Origin: Myxococcales bacterium
GTDB taxonomy: Bacteria; Myxococcota_A; Bradymonadia; REDH01
Direction: 5' to 3'
Assembly: GCA_947496715.1 (NCBI GenBank)
Contig: CANMDT010000005.1
Span: forward strand, 1-64,000
Length of the DNA stretch: 64,000 nucleotides
The notes under the pieces were generated by a model, which saw nothing but the letters and a program-made list of their open reading frames with translations, was not told the DNA's origin and ran no database searches. The position numbers and the translations under genes are program-made. Below, in pieces: positions 32,211-40,807 of the stretch (position 1 is the stretch's first letter; each line of letters opens with the position of its first letter).

Positions 32211-32954
32211 TTACGCGGCTACAGATTCGCGACGAGGCGAAAGTTCCCGAAACCTGATCTGCGCCTGCTCCGCCAGCCCCTCCACAAAGAGCTCCCGCGA
32301 CCGCGAAACCTCGTAGTTGAGCGAGTGATAGTAGCGCTGCCGCTCGTAGCTCGGGATGATGACGGCGGGATACCCGTTCGCCAGCAGCACCTGATTTGCC
32401 AACAGACGAGCCACCGCAGCACTGTGCTTCTCGAACGGCCAGATCTTCACAAACCGGTGGTGTACCTGGACCGCCAGATCGATCGGGTGATGGCGGCGGC
32501 TCATCAGGTCTGCCTCCGCGAACATCATCCCGAGCGCCTTGTCGATCTGCTCAGGCGCTACAACATCGTGCTTGAACTGCTCCGTTGCGCCGGCATCCTT
32601 CCGCATCGAGCCAGCCTCGACCCGGCCCGTCAGCCAGCCGAGATAGGCAAGCGCCTGCCCCCGGTTGAGCGGCTCCGCGCTTGCCCCTACCTCCCGCATC
32701 CGCTGGTAGGCCGCTCTGAACCGGCGTGCCCGCTCAAAGGCCGTACGCTCCAAGTGTGTAGCTCCCGCCTCACCCGCCAAAGCGCGGTCGAGCGCCTGAA
32801 CCTCCATGCCGAACCCTTCGACCGCCAGTTCATGATAGACCCAGCCCTTGGTCAGCCGCTCGTGCATCGCATCGCGACGAGACACAGGAGCACTCCACTC
32901 CACGCCAATGAGTTGGTCAAGTTGTTCGTCGAGCTTCAAGTAGCAGCGTTCCAT
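32211..32954 (-). CDS. Fic-fold protein with degenerate catalytic motif
   Basis: WVYHELAVEGFGMEV (inhibitory/IEG-like region) and HHRFVKIWPFEKHSAAVARLLANQVLLANGYPAVIIP in place of HPFxDGNGRxxR. Confidence 0.75.
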   Translation of the reverse strand: MERCYLKLDEQLDQLIGVEWSAPVSRRDAMHERLTKGWVYHELAVEGFGMEVQALDRALAGEAGATHLERTAFERARRFRAAYQRMREVGASAEPLNRGQALAYLGWLTGRVEAGSMRKDAGATEQFKHDVVAPEQIDKALGMMFAEADLMSRRHHPIDLAVQVHHRFVKIWPFEKHSAAVARLLANQVLLANGYPAVIIPSYERQRYYHSLNYEVSRSRELFVEGLAEQAQIRFRELSPRRESVAA

Positions 32955-33118
32955 GGTCACTCCTTTGGTCCACGAATCGTGCGCTTCCCCAAGTGCCCGT
33001 GCTCCGCTTTCCTCTGGTCGACCACGACCTTCCGACACTATGGAGACTTCTCTCATCCAATGCAAGCAGCGGCGTTTCGCTCTGCTTCATCCCTCCCGCA
33101 GCGCGACCTATCGCTCAG

Positions 33119-33628
33119 ATGCCACCCGCCTATCATACCGCCTTCGTCGCACTCGGCAGCAACCTCGACGACCGGCTCGGCTGCATCGCCGCCGCCACTG
33201 CGCAACTCACGCGCCTCTCATGCACGCCGCTTCGTTGCTCACACCTCTATGATACCACGCCCATGTATCTTGAGGAGCAGCCCCGCTTCGTCAACGCGGT
33301 TGTCAGGCTGCAGACCGACCTGGACCCCGACGCGCTCCTCATCCGCCTCCTCGACATCGAGACCTCACTCGGCCGCATCCGAGCCGAGCGAAACGGACCG
33401 CGCGTCATCGACCTGGACCTGCTCCTCTGGGACGACCTCGTGCGCGAAAATGACGCGCTCATTCTGCCCCACCCCCGTCTGCATGAACGGCCCTTCGTCC
33501 TGCGTCCGCTGGTTGATCTCGATCCTGGACTCCGCCACCCCACACGCGGCCGTCGCGTCGACGAACTCTGGGCAGACCTGCTCCCCACTCTCGCGCCGGA
33601 CGAGCTCCCTGTGAGGCTCGAACCATGA
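33119..33628 (+). CDS. folK: 2-amino-4-hydroxy-6-hydroxymethyldihydropteridine diphosphokinase
   Basis: FVALGSNLDDRLGCI; RNGPRVIDLDLLLWDD; LPHPRLHERPFVLRPL. Confidence 0.94.
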   Translation: MPPAYHTAFVALGSNLDDRLGCIAAATAQLTRLSCTPLRCSHLYDTTPMYLEEQPRFVNAVVRLQTDLDPDALLIRLLDIETSLGRIRAERNGPRVIDLDLLLWDDLVRENDALILPHPRLHERPFVLRPLVDLDPGLRHPTRGRRVDELWADLLPTLAPDELPVRLEP

Positions 33629-34266
33629 AGCAATCCTCCCTCATCGCGGTTGCTCTGGCGCCGTTCCTGCTCACCGCCTGCGACCTTGTCGCGCCCGCCC
33701 AGCAGCGCGACAGAATCGACCGCGTCGCCATCGCGCCCACCACGCCGGTCTCCCCGCCTCAGACCCCTGCGCTGTCGGCAGAGACCCGAGCCTCCTATGA
33801 GGCGATCCTCGGCCAGGTGACCGCCTCGGGAGACCTCTTCTTCACCCGGCGTGCGCCCACCAAGGTGCTCAACGAGGTCGAGCTTGTCTTCTTCTCGCTC
33901 GGCCGCGGCCCCGAACTGCTCACACGCATCGAGACCGCGATGACCGCCGATCCGAAGGCGCGAGCCTGGCTCCTGCCGCGGCAGGCCTGGTTGCTCGGCA
34001 GACTCGGGCAGTTCGACGAAGCACGAGCAGTCGCCGAGATCGTCCGCACAGACTTCCCGGCCGAGCCCGACGCCTGGTTCGTCTGGGCCTTCGCCAACAG
34101 CCAGTCGGCCTCGGGAAGCCGCGTCCCGGTTACCGCGCTGCGCGACGCTATCGAACACCTCCTGGTCATGGCCCCCGACTACCTCGGACCAGGCGACACC
34201 ACGGCAGAGGGGCTCCGGAAGCAGCTCACTGCTCCAACGGCTCCCACGACACCCGGCGGCCCCTAA
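33625..34266 (+). CDS. lipoprotein, TPR-like
   Basis: Lipobox FLLTAC; helical repeat composition; overlaps the folK stop. Confidence 0.6.
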   Translation: MKQSSLIAVALAPFLLTACDLVAPAQQRDRIDRVAIAPTTPVSPPQTPALSAETRASYEAILGQVTASGDLFFTRRAPTKVLNEVELVFFSLGRGPELLTRIETAMTADPKARAWLLPRQAWLLGRLGQFDEARAVAEIVRTDFPAEPDAWFVWAFANSQSASGSRVPVTALRDAIEHLLVMAPDYLGPGDTTAEGLRKQLTAPTAPTTPGGP

Positions 34267-36413
34267 CGCACGCCCGGAAGAGAGATGTGGGCGTCGGGCG
34301 GCGGCTCTCCGAGCCACGCCGCATAGACCGCGGCAGAGACCGCCACCTCGCGGGCGTAGGAGCGGACCACATCGTAGGGAATGGCCTCGGTCCAGAGCCA
34401 GAGATCGGCCCCCTCATCGCCCCGGATCCAGCGGCGCGCCTTCGCAGGACCGGCCGAGTAGGCAGCCGCGACCACCTCCGTCCTGCCGCCGAACTCGGCC
34501 ATCAGATCGGCGATCATGGCCGCCGCAATCTCCAGGTTCAGACCGGGATCCTCCAGTCCGCGCGAGAGCGAGATCCCATGCCGCGCTGCCACCTCGCGCG
34601 CTGTGCCGGGAAGCACCTGCATCAAGCCCCGCGCGCCTACGGACGACCGCGCATCGGCGTCGAAACCCGACTCGCGCCGCAGGAAGGCAAGGAGCAGGCT
34701 CCGGGGAACACCCTGGCGCGCGCTCGCCGCCGCAACCTCCTTCTCCCACAGCATCGGATAGGCCTCACGCCAGACCCGGCCGGCGATGAGGGCGGTCTCC
34801 GAGGGATAGACACCCAGCGAGGCGGTCATCCTCCGCGCTGCCGAGTGAGCGAGTGCGAACTCGCCGTTGCGAGACAGCAGATCGGCGGCCAGTCCCCAGA
34901 GGCTCGGGTGCACCGCACCCGCTACCTCTGCCTGCAACAGCGCCTCGCTCCGAGCCTGCGCGATGTAGCCCTCCGACGCGAGCCAGTCTGCCGCCCAACC
35001 GATCTGCACCGGCGCCCGCACCGTGGATACAAACCGCAGCGCCGAGAGCTTCGAGGCCAGTTCGCCGGCGCCACCATCCTGCCGAAGCAGGCGATCCGCG
35101 TAGACGGCCTCGTAGCTCACCGGCGCCTCAGCCACGAGCGCATGCAGCTCCGCCATCGACCCCTTCGCCCGCGCCGCGACGAGACGATGACGGGTGGAGG
35201 CGCCGGCCTCCATCGCGAGCTCGACCGCACCCATCGACGCAATCAGGTCACGCTCGCGCAGCGCTCGCTGCGTCGCTACCTCATAAAGCAGCGCGTGGTC
35301 CCACGGCAGCGCAGTCTCAAGCCGTTCGAAGGACGCTAGGCACTGCTCAGAACGAGCCGACTCGCCCAACGACGCGGCCAGCGTCACGCAGGCCAGGAGC
35401 GACGCGGCTCCGCGCCAAGCTGACGGAGCGATCGAGAGCGATGAAGCAATCTCAAGCGCCTCCGCATCGCGGTCGGCGCGTCGGGCCAGCACCAGCGCCT
35501 GCCAACGCGACTCCCGCGAGGCCAGTTCGACCTCCACCGCCACGTCAGCATCAGCGCGGCCCAACAGCCAGCCAGCCGACCCCGTGGGGAGTAGCCCATC
35601 CTCGAGCGCAGTCTCACCGAGACACTGCGCCACAACCGGCATAAGCCGACGCACCGACGCCTCCGTCAGCGGCGGCTCTTCGTTGGCTGCAAAGCGATCC
35701 ACGCAGCGAGCAGCAAGCAAGAGCCGGTCGGAGGCCGTCAGAGAGGGTTGCGCGCGCAGCCAGGAGAGCCGCTCCAGCCAGAGCGCACCGTCACCCGTCT
35801 CGCTCTCCATGAGCCAACGCAGCGACCAGGCCAGCCGCTCGACGGCGTCCGACCCATCCATCACTCGGCGCCAACGCACCGCATCTACCCGCGCTCGGAT
35901 CCACGGCGCAGGCTCGAGCGCAAACAGCTCATCCTGCAACCAGCCATCGCCTGAGCCCCCGGAGGTCAGCGACCCAGCGAGCGTCTGCGTCGGTGCGCCA
36001 CCCCGCTCTCCGCCGCCCGTCGCCTGTGCGATACGCCGGTTCATGATGTCGCCAAGCCGCGGCTCAGCCACTGCAGCCGCCCGCCAGTGACGCACCGCCT
36101 CGCCCACCGCACCCGTACAGGAACGCCGCTCCGCCAGCAGCATCTCGGCCGACACGCCCGCCCGCGACGCCGACGCCACCGACAGCCCTTCGCACAGGCT
36201 CGAGGCCACGGCCACCGCGGGCAGCCGGCGCTCCGAGGCGGCTGGTGCTCCGCTGCCCTCAGACAGGGGAACCATCGACGGCGCCGACACGGCAGCCACA
36301 CCATCGGCCAGAAGAGGCGGCACTGGTGTCTCACCCTCCGAGCAGGCCAACAGCACCAACGCCACCGCGACACCCACGCACACTCGCCATGCTCCCAGTT
36401 CGCTCTTGCGCAA
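34263..36413 (-). CDS. lytic murein transglycosylase lipoprotein (SLT domain)
   Basis: ESGFDADARSSVGARGLMQVLPGTAREVA; AAYSAGPAKARRW; lipobox VLLAC; likely TTG start about 36413 preceded by AGGAGG. Confidence 0.88.
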   Translation of the reverse strand: MRKSELGAWRVCVGVAVALVLLACSEGETPVPPLLADGVAAVSAPSMVPLSEGSGAPAASERRLPAVAVASSLCEGLSVASASRAGVSAEMLLAERRSCTGAVGEAVRHWRAAAVAEPRLGDIMNRRIAQATGGGERGGAPTQTLAGSLTSGGSGDGWLQDELFALEPAPWIRARVDAVRWRRVMDGSDAVERLAWSLRWLMESETGDGALWLERLSWLRAQPSLTASDRLLLAARCVDRFAANEEPPLTEASVRRLMPVVAQCLGETALEDGLLPTGSAGWLLGRADADVAVEVELASRESRWQALVLARRADRDAEALEIASSLSIAPSAWRGAASLLACVTLAASLGESARSEQCLASFERLETALPWDHALLYEVATQRALRERDLIASMGAVELAMEAGASTRHRLVAARAKGSMAELHALVAEAPVSYEAVYADRLLRQDGGAGELASKLSALRFVSTVRAPVQIGWAADWLASEGYIAQARSEALLQAEVAGAVHPSLWGLAADLLSRNGEFALAHSAARRMTASLGVYPSETALIAGRVWREAYPMLWEKEVAAASARQGVPRSLLLAFLRRESGFDADARSSVGARGLMQVLPGTAREVAARHGISLSRGLEDPGLNLEIAAAMIADLMAEFGGRTEVVAAAYSAGPAKARRWIRGDEGADLWLWTEAIPYDVVRSYAREVAVSAAVYAAWLGEPPPDAHISLPGVR

Positions 36414-36475
36414 GATGCCTCCTGCCTCCAATGTTCTCCACTCTTCGACGTTTGCCAAACTTTGCGTGAACCATC

Positions 36476-37345
36476 GTGTCCACTCCGCAGCCTGCGCCAC
36501 CAACACTCCCCTTCCCCTACCTCGAGACCCTCTGGCTCCAGGTCACGGGAACGCTCTGCAACCTCACCTGCAAGCACTGCTTCATCACCTGCGGCCCAAA
36601 CAACGACAGCCACCCGATGATGACCGTCGCGCAGCTCACACAGGCTGTCGACGACGCCATCGGCTTCGGCGTGCGGGAGTTTTACTTCACGGGCGGCGAA
36701 CCCTTCCTCCACCCGGAGATCGAAGAGCTCATCGCCTTCGTCCTCGAGAGAGGCCCGCTCAGCATCCTTACCAACGGCCTGCTCATCGATGCACCCCGCG
36801 CCGACAGACTCGCCAAGCTCGCTGCCGCCTCTCCCTACAGCCTCGACCTCCGCATCTCCCTCGACGGGTTCACCGCCGACCAGAACGACCCCATCCGCGG
36901 CCGCGGAACCTTCGTGAAGATCCTCGGTGCTGTCACCCGATGCGCCGCCGCCGGCATCCCGCCCATCCTCACCATCACGGAGGTCGTCCCCTCCACAGAG
37001 GCCACACTCCCCGCCTTCCAGCAGCTGCTCGCAAGCGCCGGCATCACCCGCCCACGGCTGAAGTTCCTGCCGCCCGTTCGGCTCGGCCGTGAGGCACGCC
37101 GCGACCGAGGCTACAAGGACGACGAACGGCTCATCGACGGCGACCTCCTCCCCGATGAGGTCTTCTCGCTTGCCTGCGGCACGGGACGCATGGTCACCGC
37201 AAAGGGCGTCTACCCCTGCCCCATCCTGATCGAAGCCAAGAGCGCCCGCATGAGCGACCGGCTCGCCGACGCGCTCACCCCCATCCAGCTCCGCCACCAG
37301 GCCTGCTACAGTTGCCACGCGGAGGGCCTCCGATGCCGCACCTGA
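36476..37345 (+). CDS. radical SAM protein with C-terminal Cys-rich (SPASM-like) region
   Basis: TGTLCNLTCKHCFITCGPNNDSHPMM; YFTGGEPFLHPE; C-terminal CGTGRMVTAKGVYPCPIL...CYSCHAEGLRC; GTG start. Confidence 0.85.
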   Translation: MSTPQPAPPTLPFPYLETLWLQVTGTLCNLTCKHCFITCGPNNDSHPMMTVAQLTQAVDDAIGFGVREFYFTGGEPFLHPEIEELIAFVLERGPLSILTNGLLIDAPRADRLAKLAAASPYSLDLRISLDGFTADQNDPIRGRGTFVKILGAVTRCAAAGIPPILTITEVVPSTEATLPAFQQLLASAGITRPRLKFLPPVRLGREARRDRGYKDDERLIDGDLLPDEVFSLACGTGRMVTAKGVYPCPILIEAKSARMSDRLADALTPIQLRHQACYSCHAEGLRCRT

Positions 37346-38148
37346 ACCGGGACGGTGCCCCGCCTCACCGCATCGTCATCTTCGGCGGCGTCTACAACAA
37401 CCACCTCAGCCTCGCCGCCACTCTCGCCGAGGCCGAGCGCCGCGGCGCCGACGAAATCTACTGCCTCGGCGACATGGGAGGCTTCGGGCCCAACCCCGAC
37501 AAGGTCTTCCCGCTGCTGCATGGTGCAGGCGTCCGCTGCATGCAGGGAAACTACGACCACTCCGTCGGCAACCGCCTCGAAGACTGCGCCTGCGGCTACA
37601 CCGACCCACGCGATAACCACTTCGCGCGAATCAGTTACGACTACACCCTCGCCCGCACTTCAGAGGCCAACAAGGACTGGCTGCGGGCGCTGCCCACCGG
37701 CTTCCGCCACACATGGAACGGCAAGGAGGTCGTGATGGCGCACGGCTCCACCCGTCGAACCAACGAGTTCCTCTGGGCCTCCACCTCGCCGGACCACTTC
37801 CTCGAACACCTCCTCCGCGACGCAGGGGCCGATCTCCTGCTGGTTACCCACACGGGAATCCCCTGGTCCCGTACCCTCCCCTCCGGGCGCACTGTCATCA
37901 ACGTTGGCGCCATCGGAAGACCTGCCAACGACGGCAATCTGCACGTCTGGGCCGTCGAGATCGACCTCTCGACCCCGAGCGCAATCCGGCACCGCTTCCT
38001 CCCCATCCGTTATGACCACACCGCGCTCGCCGCGGAGATGCGTGATGAGCAGCTCCCCGAGGAGTTCGTCGCCACCATCCTCACAGGTTGGTGGACAACC
38101 TGCCTTGAAATCTTGCCCGCCAAAGAGCGCGCTCTAGGCCGCTTCTGA
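37333..38148 (+). CDS. metallophosphoesterase family protein
   Basis: CLGDMGGFGPNP, CMQGNYDHSVG, MAHGS, VTHTGIPWSR, NVGAIGRP. Confidence 0.85.
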   Translation: MPHLNRDGAPPHRIVIFGGVYNNHLSLAATLAEAERRGADEIYCLGDMGGFGPNPDKVFPLLHGAGVRCMQGNYDHSVGNRLEDCACGYTDPRDNHFARISYDYTLARTSEANKDWLRALPTGFRHTWNGKEVVMAHGSTRRTNEFLWASTSPDHFLEHLLRDAGADLLLVTHTGIPWSRTLPSGRTVINVGAIGRPANDGNLHVWAVEIDLSTPSAIRHRFLPIRYDHTALAAEMRDEQLPEEFVATILTGWWTTCLEILPAKERALGRF

Positions 38149-38165
38149 AGTTCACGAGGCCAAAC

Positions 38166-38945
38166 ATGGACGACAACGAACAGCGCCAGGCGCCCGAGGA
38201 ATTCGAGCGGGAGTTCTTCGGCCCCAATCAGGCCGGCGAACTCGGCACCGCCGAGCTTGACCGACTCGCGGAGTCGCAGGCAGCACGCATCCTTAAGCCG
38301 CTTGTCTTTGCGCTCCTGCTGGGGCTGAGCGGCCTCACGGCTTGGCAGTATGTTGGCCACCTCCGCTACTTCTTCGCTCCTGCCGCGCTCGCCACGCTTG
38401 GCGCTGCCGAAGACATCGGGGTGGCGATTCGGGCCAATCAGCCCGACCCCAACCTCCGCTCCCACCGCTTCGTCTCGCTCTCTGGCATCCCACAACGCTA
38501 CGCCTCCGCCGGCGACAAGGGTGTCTTCAAACTCATCGGCGCGCAGATCTATGTCGCCCGCGACACCACCAAGCTCCCGACAGCGAACTCCGAGACCTTC
38601 GGAGACACCGACAACCCCGATGAAAACCGCGAAGAGTTCGACGGCAGCGGATGGCTGATCGCCTTCTCCGACCTCCCCCGGAAGTATGCCGGCATCCGCG
38701 ACTTCTACGCCGAAAACTACCGCGTCCCCTTCTGCAGTCACGACCCATCGCCGCAGCTTGCCGCCTACCTCGAGGCCGAACGGGAGCGCACCGGAAGGCG
38801 CGACTGCGTAGAGGGCTACCTCCTCATCGAAGGAGAGGCCCCGCGCGACCAGTGGCCCTACCTCGCTGGACTCTCCGCCTACGCACTCCTCGTTGCAGGT
38901 GCGCTCGTGCGCGCCCTCCGCTCGCTCCGGCCTAGCCACCGTTGA
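38166..38945 (+). CDS. hypothetical protein with two hydrophobic segments
   Basis: TM-like LVFALLLGLSGLTAWQYV and YLAGLSAYALLVAGALVRAL flanking a soluble domain. Confidence 0.6.
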   Translation: MDDNEQRQAPEEFEREFFGPNQAGELGTAELDRLAESQAARILKPLVFALLLGLSGLTAWQYVGHLRYFFAPAALATLGAAEDIGVAIRANQPDPNLRSHRFVSLSGIPQRYASAGDKGVFKLIGAQIYVARDTTKLPTANSETFGDTDNPDENREEFDGSGWLIAFSDLPRKYAGIRDFYAENYRVPFCSHDPSPQLAAYLEAERERTGRRDCVEGYLLIEGEAPRDQWPYLAGLSAYALLVAGALVRALRSLRPSHR

Positions 38946-39255
38946 GGCAGCCACCATTGACGCAGCCACCGCGGCGCGTAGGTAGACCGCGTTGTCGCGC
39001 TGGGATGGACCCGCGCCCATCGTCCGTTCCTCTCGCTCCCGCTGCCCCTCTCGGTTGACGTCACGGAAGCCTCGCTCCTCAGCCACCCATCCTGCCGGCC
39101 CTGTGTCGACACCGGGGTGAGCGGCCCCTGAGCAGGTCAACAGCGTCCGGACGGAAGGGTTGCCCAGACCTGGTAGAACGCTCGACCGCCTCGTTTCCCG
39201 AAGGCGCGGCAACCTTGTTGCTTTCCACCCCCGCCGCCGCTCGACCCCAATCCTT

Positions 39256-39284
39256 TTGACACTCCCGAGTCCCGCAGATACCTA
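39256..39284 (+). promoter_or_regulatory. candidate sigma70-type promoter
   Basis: TTGACA (39256-39261), 17-nt spacer, TACCTA (39279-39284), upstream of the CDS at 39321. Confidence 0.45.
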
Positions 39285-39320
39285 CGCGCCATAATCGCTC
39301 TCACCCATCGTGACTCACAC

Positions 39321-40409
39321 ATGAACCTGAAAAGCACCGCTCTTCCCGCTGTCATGAAGGCCTCGCTCGTCGCCTCGCTGCTCTTCGCCACCGCCTGCGC
39401 CAAACCGCTCGAAGCGCCGCAGGGTCAGGTCCTCACCATCAACGGCATCGAGGTCTCTGTCACCGATGTAAAACTCGCAGCCATCGACCTCGAAGGGCCC
39501 TCCGGCGCGATCGCCACCAAGAAGTCGACGCTCATCGTCTCGCTCAAGCTCATCAACAAAGGCGCAGAGCCGCTCCGCTACGACCTGGGCTGGTCGACGA
39601 CCTCCTCCACCCAGGCCAACTCGCCCCTGCTCTTCCTCGACCCAGGCCCGGAGATACAACTCTCCGGACAGGCACAGATCCCCGCCCTCATCCTCGGCTC
39701 GTCGGTCTACACCCCCGATCCCGTCGCCTCGCCCCGAACGCTCAACCCAGGCGAAGGCGTAGACGACCTCCTCCTCTTCGACGCGCCGCCGGAGAACGCC
39801 AAGGCGCTCCTCCTCAGCCTGCCTCCTGCCCTCTTCGGCAAGCAGGCCAAGGCACCTGCCTACATCCGAATCGCCTCGGTGCCCACAGAGGTGCAGCAGC
39901 CGCAGTGGCTCTCCGAGAAGGACGAGTACAAGGGACCCAGCATCAAGTTCGTCATCAAGTCCGTCGAAACGCTCTACCCGCCCCTGGTCAAAGCTGACGG
40001 CACCCGCGGAACCTCCTCCGAACCACTCATCGGCATCCGCTTCACCGCAACCAACGCAGGCGCTGCAGCACTGGAGTATCTTCCCATGGCCGCCGGCCTC
40101 GCGGTCGATGCGCCCTCCCTCACAGACAGCGCAGGGACCCCCATCGAGCGGGTAGACTTTGGCCCCGGCCTCACCCACAACGAGACCCTCACCGCGCGAA
40201 AGTCGCTGGCTCCCGGCGCCTCCCTCGACGACACTTGGTGGTTCTCACGCCCGGTCAACACCGTCACCGAGCTCCTGCTCCGGGCCCCGGGCAAGCGCTT
40301 CGGCGACACTGGCCTCATCCGCTTCAAGATCCCCTACACTTGGTCGGACCCGCGCCAGTTTGCCGAGATCATGCCGGCGCCTGCGCAAGGCGCCCCCACC
40401 AACGAGTGA
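39321..40409 (+). CDS. hypothetical lipoprotein with duplicated beta-rich domains
   Basis: Lipobox LFATAC; two DUF4352-like halves (ITGIEVSV-type and IKFVIKSVETLYPP). Confidence 0.6.
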   Translation: MNLKSTALPAVMKASLVASLLFATACAKPLEAPQGQVLTINGIEVSVTDVKLAAIDLEGPSGAIATKKSTLIVSLKLINKGAEPLRYDLGWSTTSSTQANSPLLFLDPGPEIQLSGQAQIPALILGSSVYTPDPVASPRTLNPGEGVDDLLLFDAPPENAKALLLSLPPALFGKQAKAPAYIRIASVPTEVQQPQWLSEKDEYKGPSIKFVIKSVETLYPPLVKADGTRGTSSEPLIGIRFTATNAGAAALEYLPMAAGLAVDAPSLTDSAGTPIERVDFGPGLTHNETLTARKSLAPGASLDDTWWFSRPVNTVTELLLRAPGKRFGDTGLIRFKIPYTWSDPRQFAEIMPAPAQGAPTNE

Positions 40410-40807
40410 CCCGGGGCAACGGAAAGAAGCCGAAGGATGACCCAGCCTCGCTGGGTACCTTCGCCGGCCTCTTCCAGCGCAATGGCGACGAGCTCGCCGC
40501 GCTCCGCGCGAAGCAGCGACCCGTCAACCTCAACGAGGCACCTCGTCGCGTGGAGCCGCTCCCCGCGCCGGCTCAGCCCGCGAAGGTCATCTCTGCCGAA
40601 GAGGCGATGCGGCTCGCCTTCGAAGAGGCCACAGATGCGCGCAGCCGCAAGTTCCTCAGCGAGGGGATGAAGCTCGGTGACCTCGCCGTCGAGGGCGACC
40701 GGCCCGCCGCCCAGAGAGGCCCCCAGCAGGCGCTCGGAGCCGACTACGACTTCGAACGCGAGGTCATGGGAACCACGCCGCTCCGCCCCAACAGGCCGAA
40801 GCGCTAG
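40406..40807 (+). CDS. hypothetical small soluble protein
   Basis: GTG start overlaps the upstream stop (GTGA); stop overlaps that of the convergent gene (CTAG); charged soluble sequence. Confidence 0.55.
   Translation: MTRGNGKKPKDDPASLGTFAGLFQRNGDELAALRAKQRPVNLNEAPRRVEPLPAPAQPAKVISAEEAMRLAFEEATDARSRKFLSEGMKLGDLAVEGDRPAAQRGPQQALGADYDFEREVMGTTPLRPNRPKR

Noticed and set aside
38946-39255. Possible gene in the 375-bp gap before 39321
   Set aside because: Only Arg/Ser/Trp-rich shadow ORFs; a short GCAGCCACC direct repeat is present but no convincing start, RBS or motif.
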